Origin: Armigeres subalbatus
Lineage: Eukaryota; Arthropoda; Insecta; Diptera; Culicidae
Assembly (NCBI RefSeq): GCF_024139115.2
Contig: NC_085140.1
Coordinates: 433,503,240-433,567,239, forward strand
Direction: 5' to 3'
Length of the DNA stretch: 64,000 nt
Position 1 is the first letter of the stretch. Every line of letters starts with the position of its first letter. Positions 57,251 to 64,000 of this stretch are shown here, one piece after another. The position numbers and the translations under genes were made by a program. The notes below the pieces were generated by a model. The model saw only the letters and a program-made list of their open reading frames with translations. It was not told the DNA's origin and searched no databases.

Positions 57251-58535
57251 AGTTTTGTTCATTGAGGATTGTAGTGCCATCATGCATGAATATTTTTAGA
57301 AAATTCATTTGATTACTTATGTCACTGGTTTCGAACAAAACTAGCGTTTCTTAAGATATGAAAATTGTTGGATACGACAATTGTTTAAAAAATTTACTAA
57401 GAAAACCCAAATTTAGTCCTCAGTGGTAATGATGCCTTTCTTGGATCCGAATTGCCTACATTTAGGTTTTGAAGCATTTGATGAAATAATTCAATAGAAG
57501 AAGCCCTAGGGAAGCATTCCCTTTTCCGTTTGCAACATTTATTATTCAGAAACATTCCAATCATAGGCATATCTTGTTTTTCGTGCATCACTAGAAATCA
57601 TAAAATGTCAACCATGTACCAAAACCCAATTAATTTGGTTGTGATGCGCGCGAGTAGTAAGAGGACGGGAAAAGAGGGTGTGTGTGTTATTAGAATCTAA
57701 CTCCCACTGTCTGGCAGTGTCACCAGTGTTGGTAAAATCTCAAATCTCATCGGCGATTCAAACCATGCGTGAGTCAAATCCCATCAGAATTATGGCCGAG
57801 AGATTTGCTCATGATTTGAATCGCAATTTGCACCATTGCATGATATTTACGTGTTATTTATTGAATGAATTGAATGCATTGAATTATCTATTTTTCGTCT
57901 AAAACAATGGCTAATAATTATATATAAACAAAACATACGTCTCGATTGCGTTTTGACGCTTTTTAGAACGAAATCATTTTTCGGTGAGTGAGCGAAGCGA
58001 TGCGATTCTGGCCGAGAAACTCAAGCGCGATGCTTCTCCTACAGAATCGCAGGCGAGTTAGCTCGTGCATGAAACCTCGATGATTCAGATTTGAGTATGA
58101 TTCTACCAACATTGAGTGTCATTATGGATAAAATATTCATGCAAACATTTTATTAATATCATTGCAAGACTTTTGAATCAGGGAGCTAGAAGGTGATAGC
58201 TCTATTGTATCTCATATAGCCCGTTGCAAGAACGTATGCGTTCCGAAGCTTTTGTCGTGTACAATAAGTACCGCATTATTGCACCCACGTATTATAAAAA
58301 TATCTTAAGCGCATTCACACTTCCTGAATCAAAGGTAAATCCTTCTGATTCAGGCGCGCATTTAATTGGACAAAATATTATTAGGCCGATATAAATATTT
58401 TTTTTAAATATGTTTTGCTCAAAATTAACAACTTGAGGGGCAACAAAAAAAATTTCCGGTAAATTTTGAGAACTTTCAAAACATTCTTTAACAAATCCGA
58501 GGAGCTTTTTTTCCATTTTAATATTTATTTTTTAC
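57251..58535. other. no gene seen
   Basis: Lies inside the pogo-type region; short ORFs only (for example 57397-57591 minus, 57678-57902 plus), none recognisable. Confidence 0.4.
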
Positions 58536-58865
58536 TAGCAGACCCGTCGAACTTTGCTTCGCCTAAAATTGATTTATTCTCTGATTAATTCTCGAGTTAT
58601 GCAGAAATTTTTGGTTCATTTGTATGGGAGCCCACCTTTCCAGAAGGGGGAGGCGTTGCAAACCACCACAGAAACATATCTTCTCTTCCAAAACCTCCAC
58701 ACGCCAGATTTGTTTCCATTTGCTTGATCTCGAGTTATGATGAAATTGGTGTTTCATTTGTATAGGAGCCAGGTTTCAAAGAGGAGAGGGGTCTCTAACC
58801 ATCTTAAGAACCTTCACCGGCCCCAAAAACCTCTGCATTCAAATTTTCATGCCGCTCGATTCAGT
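58536..58865 (+). repeat. dispersed repeat with ACTAGCAGACCCG end
   Basis: Second copy of the family at 28110-28440 in the other orientation. It contains two related blocks: CTCGAGTTATG, TTCATTTGTATGGGAGCC, then TCTCGAGTTATGATG, TTTCATTTGTATAGGAGCC. Confidence 0.65.
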
Positions 58866-59450
58866 AGAAGAAGATTACCGCCTCCCCCTTGACCTTGCGG
58901 AGACCATAATTTTTATTAAATATGTGTAACGGCCTTATTAGTTTTCAGTTTGCAAAAAAAATGCATTTTCCAAAGTCGTTTTTTAATATAAATTGATTGC
59001 ATTACTAGCAAGGGCATTGGCATTGATAACAATTGATCGTCTCATGCCTGCACAAACATGCCCCTTTCCGGATCACTTTTTATACACCATGCACTACATT
59101 ACGCATTTTTGTTACATTTGTTTCGACCGCGGTCACTGCACTGGTCCGGCTCCATTGTTCTACTTTTTGTGCGAAACACCGCACAAAAAGGAGAGTCCAA
59201 AAGCCAACCGCACTGAACGGCGACGGCCGAAACGAGACTCTTGCGGACAAGAAAAGAGGGTGCTGCCAAAATGATCCGATACCCTATTTTAACATTCATA
59301 ACCCAAAGTTTCAATATAATTGACAAATTGGTAGAGAATTTCCGAATCGATTGATATATAAATCTCAAAAATCCATCGGAAGATAAAGGCGCTATTAGAG
59401 TTCAAAATCTTACATGATTTCGTGACGGTCTCGAATTTGGAAATTTTCAT

Positions 59451-59762
59451 TTGTCACCCTGTATCCGAGTCTTCCCCTTAGACGTAGTTTACGTCAAAAT
59501 CGATATCCCTGCTGGTTCCAGTAACACGATGGAGGAGGTTGGAAAAGTGCAGATTAAGGTGAAACATAATGTCATTGAAGAACTCAGAAATGTGGCGATC
59601 AAACCTCGAAAGCAAATGGTCAACGACAAAACAGGAAAGGTTGTGATCAAGCAGCAACATGATGTCAACAAACCGAAAACAAGCGTCAAAAGAAAACCAA
59701 CCAGAATAGGGGCGAGACATCAAAAGGCTGTAAGAGAGATATCCAGGCTAATAAAGGAATGA
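59451..59762 (+). CDS. small basic ORF, product unknown
   Basis: About 103 codons; the first clear ATG is MEEVGKVQIKVKHNVIEEL at 59529. Rich in Lys/Arg and Val, with KPKTSVKRKPTRIGARHQKA near the C-terminus, and a stop at 59762. AATAAAG lies about 15 bases later. Its composition is more protein-like than most short ORFs here. No domain recognised. It could be a tail of a decayed element ORF inside the pogo-type region. Confidence 0.3.
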   Translation: MSPCIRVFPLDVVYVKIDIPAGSSNTMEEVGKVQIKVKHNVIEELRNVAIKPRKQMVNDKTGKVVIKQQHDVNKPKTSVKRKPTRIGARHQKAVREISRLIKE

Positions 59763-59984
59763 ACCTCCAAAGAAAATAAAGCGGACAAACAGGCAGTACG
59801 TGAAGAAGTGAAGTTGTTACCATGGGGTCGTAAAATGGAAGAGAATGTTCTACTTATGAAATGAGTTACATATAATATCTTTATTTTTTTTTCAAAGAAA
59901 TAAAAATTGATTTATCTGGTACAGTAATTTTCGTTTAAATTATACCCTTCTCGAAAACACAATTAAGAAGATAAGCTTCAAAGG

Positions 59985-60485
59985 CTCTAGGTTCAGTTTA
60001 ATAATGACCAAGTCTTATACATCAAGCTAGTTGAATTGGGGTGATGTCTATGTATGTATTTGTGGGTAACACTCTGGATGAATAAGAACCAAATCCTGAG
60101 TAGACGAAAATGGCTCAATAATATCAAATGTTGATTAGATAGCAAAATGTGATATGGACATGATTGATATAAGAGATAAAAGATCAGACGACAATATCAA
60201 TATTTTACACTGAAATGTCATAAGAAGATCAGGTTATGCTCTGTGTAAGAAGTGGTCAATATCATGTGCCATTAGTTTGTTCTTATCCATAGCATATCAT
60301 GATATTTTAATGATATTTCGGTGTAAACTTTATTTTATTTTATCTCCTATATCAATCAAGTCCATATCATGTTTTGTTATTCTGTTCATGGCTTCTGCCC
60401 GGGATAAAGTGCGGCAAGTAGCATTCGACGTGGAATGTGGTCCCAAATATTGGATTCCCGCTGAGAACCATTTTTTAAGTGAAAC
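59985..60485. repeat. possible decayed GCCTTTCTCG repeat, split by a foldback
   Basis: GAATTGGGGTGATGTCTATGT at about 60033 and GGCAAGTAGCATTCGACGTGG at about 60412 match in order the landmarks of the copy at 17129-17662. The foldback 60143-60376 lies between. Confidence 0.45.
60143..60376. mobile_element. foldback MITE
   Basis: GATATGGACATGATTGATAT then AAGAGATAAAA at the left is inverted at the right (TTTTATCTCCTATATCAATC then AAGTCCATATC). Inner arms with TTTACACTGAAAT / ATTTCGGTGTAAA also pair. About 234 bp. Confidence 0.8.
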
Positions 60486-60488
60486 ATA

Positions 60489-60590
60489 TCCCAAGTAACA
60501 TTTTAAGTTTTATAAAGGTCTTGAAGACCATAATTTACTCAACGAGGGTGTTATAAAACCAGTATAAAATCAAAATGTTACTAGCGATGT
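60489..60590. repeat. small foldback with AAGTAACATTTT ends
   Basis: CCAAGTAACATTTTAAGTTT at the left, inverted at the right as AAAATGTTACTAGCG, with GGTTTTATA / TATAAAACC inside. Related ends near 20236 and 52445. Confidence 0.6.
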
Positions 60591-61272
60591 CCGCTGCTGT
60601 TATTAATTAATTATTATAATATGTATTATCCAGGAATGAAACTCCGAGGAGTGTGGCACTAGTTTAAAATGTTACTTCAAAGAACCAAAATACTTATTGG
60701 AAACATAAAAGAGCATGTTGATATCTTTACAAGAAAAAAAAAGCTAGTAATGCGAAACATAAATTCATATCTGAAAAGTGTGAGAAAGGTACTATCACCG
60801 CTGAGTAGATTGATCTTGGGTTTATTATTACGACGATATGTACAACAAGCTTTATTTTCATTTTTGATGAACGTTAGTTAGTCTCTCACTTAGTTGTGAT
60901 GATCCCTTTTTTTACAAGCTTTTACATGTAGAACATTGATTTTCTAATAGCTATGAATCAAAATCATACCAATGATCTATTTTAGATCACATTATAAAAC
61001 ACCTAAGAGGTTTGTTGATTTCATCAAAACAAAATAACTATTTTTTACTTTTGGCCCAATGTTACCCTCTATAAGGGGTGGCATTGGGCCAATTTTCAAT
61101 CAATTTTATTTAAACAAACCTTTAGTTTTAAACAGCCATCTCTTGGGAAACTATAAATAAATCCTTTAAAATTACACTCGCGTGGGCGGAACTAATTCTA
61201 CTGATCAAATGTGAATGCATCATAGATATCTTACCAAAAGTACAGGTTTATGGCCCAATGACACCTCCACTG

Positions 61273-61826
61273 GTGGTAGCTGTCTTTTCATCTTGTGCAT
61301 CTACATTTGCCTTTATCTTTCATTCATTGATCATCCAAGATTTCCCCGGAAGTAACACGCGTATCCAAGACCTTAGATCTACACACATTAACAAAGGGCT
61401 GGTATCTTTTCTAAAAACTGGTTCATGTCCTACTTGATCCATAAAACCAAATTGGATATGTCTTCAATAACTGTTCAGTTTCATGCCATCCAAGAGCTTC
61501 CTGGAGTATAGGCCTTGAGGAAGTCTACACGCGTAACCAAATGGCTGTTATCTTTTTTTAAAAATGGTTCAAGTCCTATTCGATCTAATGAAGCAAAATG
61601 GATACGCATTCAATAGCTGTTTCTTTCCAGTTCATCGAAGACTACCCTGGAATATAGGATGCAAGTGCGATCTTCTATAGCTTGCAGTAGCCATCGGGTA
61701 AGTTAGTACAGTGCGTGTGTTATTCGTCACGATCAGGAGAAAAAAATCTGTTTATTATTCGGCGGATAATGAACTTGTGTTGCGCTTTGCTGCGGTCGCT
61801 CAAGTGCGATCTTGCATAGTAAGTGA
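61273..61826. other. no gene seen
   Basis: A diverged direct duplication: GGTATCTTTTCTAAAAACTGG (to about 61415) and GCTGTTATCTTTTTTTAAAAAT (about 61550), each followed by GTTCA.GTCCTA.T.GATC. Otherwise nothing recognised. Confidence 0.45.
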
Positions 61827-62991
61827 GTAGAGTAGAGTGGGGCAAGAGTACGCACTTAGCTTTCAATCGAACATGGGGACCTTATGAAACAAGTTTCTGC
61901 ATATCAAATCAATGTCGACGATTCGTATACTCTTCCTTTATGTTACCCAGTGGAAAAAATAATGGAATTAGTTAAATTCGTTTTAGCAGTACCCTTATTG
62001 CAAGACAACTAAAAAACGCACTCTTACCCCACCGGTGGGGTAAGAGTGCGCATTGCAAGAGAATTTTCCTTAAAGAAAGCCCACTAATTACGAAACGCAA
62101 AATTAAGCCATTTCATCACCCCCCCTCCTCTTTTACAATTTTTGTATGAATCCTCTAAAAAATTGCATGGATCGTCATACATCTCGCAACACCAGCCACC
62201 ACTCCCCCCCGCCCAGCTAAGCGTTGCGTAATTTATGGATGTTGCTTTTGATAAAATGAAATAATCATTTAGATGAAATTGTGTTTTCAGACTATGTTTA
62301 GATGTAAAACAATACTTAATACAATTTCATGATTTCGCTTCAGCGCTTTGTTCGCTAAGTCTTCTTTTTAACTTTATTAATGTGTTTTTTTTTAATTCTA
62401 GGACTAAGTTCAACACAGGAAAGATGTTCGCTAAGTCGCTTCTAACACCAAATGACTTTAGCTTATCTTTTAAAGGAGAATTTAATTTTTAATTTTTAAT
62501 TTCTATCCCTTTTTTCATTGTTGCGAATCTTCGGAAGTAGTCTTATATCGGCCGAAGATACGGTTTTGAAATCAGAACATAAGGATTCATGTGCGTACTC
62601 TTGCCCCACCCGTTCCTGCGTACTTTTACCAAACAGCCTCAAAATTTATAAGTTTTGACCTCTCGGAAAACAAACCCAATTGATGTTCTACATCATAAAG
62701 TACTCTATACAATCGGTTATCAAAATGGTATAATGTTCACCTGATTGAACGTATATATGGTAAAGGAATACTAGTTGCGGAAACACAATTATTTTTGGCA
62801 AAATGATCAAAAATTATCCTACTTCATATCTCCCTTATTGTTTATTCAAATCGTTTACTATTACACATGACAATAGTTGGTCAGAATACCTATCAAACTG
62901 ATGCAGTGCTGCTAGTTTATATTTTTTAAAAATTTCAAAAAATCGAAAACCTACTCTTACCCCACGCGCACTCTTGCCCACTCTACTCTAC
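61827..62991. mobile_element. TAGGG-like (TAGAGTGGGGCAAGAG) inverted-repeat element
   Basis: Left end AGTAGAGTAGAGTGGGGCAA then GAGTACGCAC; right end, inward, AGTAGAGTAGAGTGGGCAAG then AGTGCGCG. Motif GGGGTAAGAGTGCGC and its inverse recur at 62015-62052 (as a palindrome) and 62590-62640. No coding capacity. Confidence 0.82.
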
Positions 62992-64000
62992 TAATCACTG
63001 CGCGTCGATTCGGTCGCCCAAAACGCGATTCTTTGGGGAAGGGTCGTTTGGCTGTAACCCATTCGGCCGAATGCCACTAGGTCATTTGGCCGAACGGATC
63101 ATTTGGCCGAAAGGGTCATTAGCAGTCTTGCAAAATGTCGTGACCATCACCAGATGAGCACCGTTATTGATTGATTTTGTTGTCGTTTAATTGGACTGAC
63201 GTCGTTTTTAATTGATAAATCAATAGATAAATTATTACTAAGTTTTTCAAAATTCAATCTAGACAATCTTTTGAAAAGGGCCAAACTTTGTTTTGCTGAA
63301 TTTTTCAAATGGATATAATCGAAAAACAACGCATCCTACAGAAAAGTGTTGTATGGGTGACTTTCGCAAAATCAGTCAAAGTTTCTAGTAAAGATATTGG
63401 AAAAAAAAAACACTGAAAAAATCAGTTTTGAAAATTAAAACTCGATTTGCGAAAACACGCCCTTTTTGATTTTAATGATGTTGTGTGGCAAGATAGGTGA
63501 TTATGTTCCCTACCAAACGTCCATACATCGCAAGCTTGACACTTTTAAGGGAATCAAGTTTTTCTTAGAAATACTAGAATAAGAGATCGGCAAAGACGCC
63601 ATCTTGTTTCCAATCGAACCGTCAAAAGCGGTTCCATTTCGACTTGTTTACTTTTGCATCCATAAGAAGCAAGCAAAAGTTCAAGTGCAGCCATTATCAT
63701 TTTCGCGATTTCATGCATTTTCATACGTTGCCATTCCGACGGTTTTTTACTCCGCCGGTCTCTGGTTATAGGGTTGCTAGTTTTTCTAACAAAAACTTTT
63801 TCTTGTGTTTCTTGTTTTCTTGTCAGTGTATTTTCATCCGTTGCGACCAGTTACGACCTAAACATTGTACTCTGCTTGACTATACAGGAATATTTTAATA
63901 TATGTATGTATGTATATGTTAAATTCACTGACATTCCTTGAAACTCAAAAAAAAAATTCCGCTAAGAAAAATATTTTGTTAGAAAAACTTTTTTCCCTTA
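62992..64000. other. no gene; TTTGGCCGAA repeats at 63045-63120
   Basis: TTTGGC(C/T)G(A/T)A words about every 20 bp at 63045-63120. 63250-63620 looks like diffuse dispersed repeat. An 84-codon ORF at 63644-63898 is not recognisable. Confidence 0.4.

Larger units (their letters stand above)
55416..61272 (+). mobile_element. inverted-repeat region enclosing a pogo-type transposase
   Basis: Outer inverted pair: CAGTCGGGGTGACATTGGG (55416-55434) and, read inward, CAGTGGAGGTGTCATTGGG (61254-61272). Inner pair: TAGGGTGACTTTGGGCCAA (55671-55689) and TAGAGGGTAACATTGGGCCA (61052-61071, inward). The motif CATTGGGCCAA recurs between them near the ends. pogo-type elements usually start CAG(T) and duplicate TA; TA is present at the inner pair but not at the outer. 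Which pair is the true terminus is unresolved. Later insertions and decay enlarge it. Confidence 0.6.

Overview
The window looks like nuclear DNA of an aedine mosquito (Aedes-type). This is inferred from an AT-rich, transposon-packed sequence with several tRNA-derived SINEs of the Feilai type, a Jockey-clade LINE, a Tc1/mariner element whose transposase resembles mosquito ITmD37E, many foldback MITEs, and a large GGAATTCC/GGAAGTTCC satellite. I find no intact host protein-coding gene, no rRNA gene and no functional tRNA gene. It reads as intergenic or long-intron DNA built by nested insertion.

Layout. 0-5 kb: SINE, a nested pair of inverted-repeat elements, and a hAT-type MITE with an 8-bp target duplication. 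5.2-8.9 kb: satellite array 1 (24-bp period), split by an interspersed repeat. 9-15.7 kb: inverted-repeat DNA elements carrying a SINE and MITEs, plus unique GC-richer DNA at 11-12.8 kb. 15.8-18.6 kb: a repeat carrying a histone-mRNA-type 3' stem-loop, interrupted by a Tc1/mariner element. 18.7-36 kb: SINEs, DNA elements, one orphan ORF (24.46-25.10 kb), foldbacks, and a quiet GC-richer stretch (29.1-31.5 kb). 36.3-39.5 kb: another stem-loop repeat copy, then satellite array 2 (25-bp period). 39.8-42.6 kb: a retro-insertion with poly(A) and a 21-bp target duplication, sitting in satellite DNA. 46.1-51.5 kb: a DNA element split by a near-full-length Jockey LINE, itself split by a MITE. 55.4-61.3 kb: inverted repeats enclosing a decayed pogo-type transposase. 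61.8-63 kb: a further inverted-repeat element.

Recurring theme. Seven DNA elements here end in related TA-GGG-type inverted termini and repeat their own terminal motif inside the element. One of these encloses the pogo-type transposase, which suggests (inference) that the family is pogo/Tc1-related. The other striking item is the dispersed repeat that keeps GGTTCTTTTCAGAACC plus a downstream purine tract, the two cis signals of replication-dependent histone mRNA 3' processing, without any histone reading frame that I can see.
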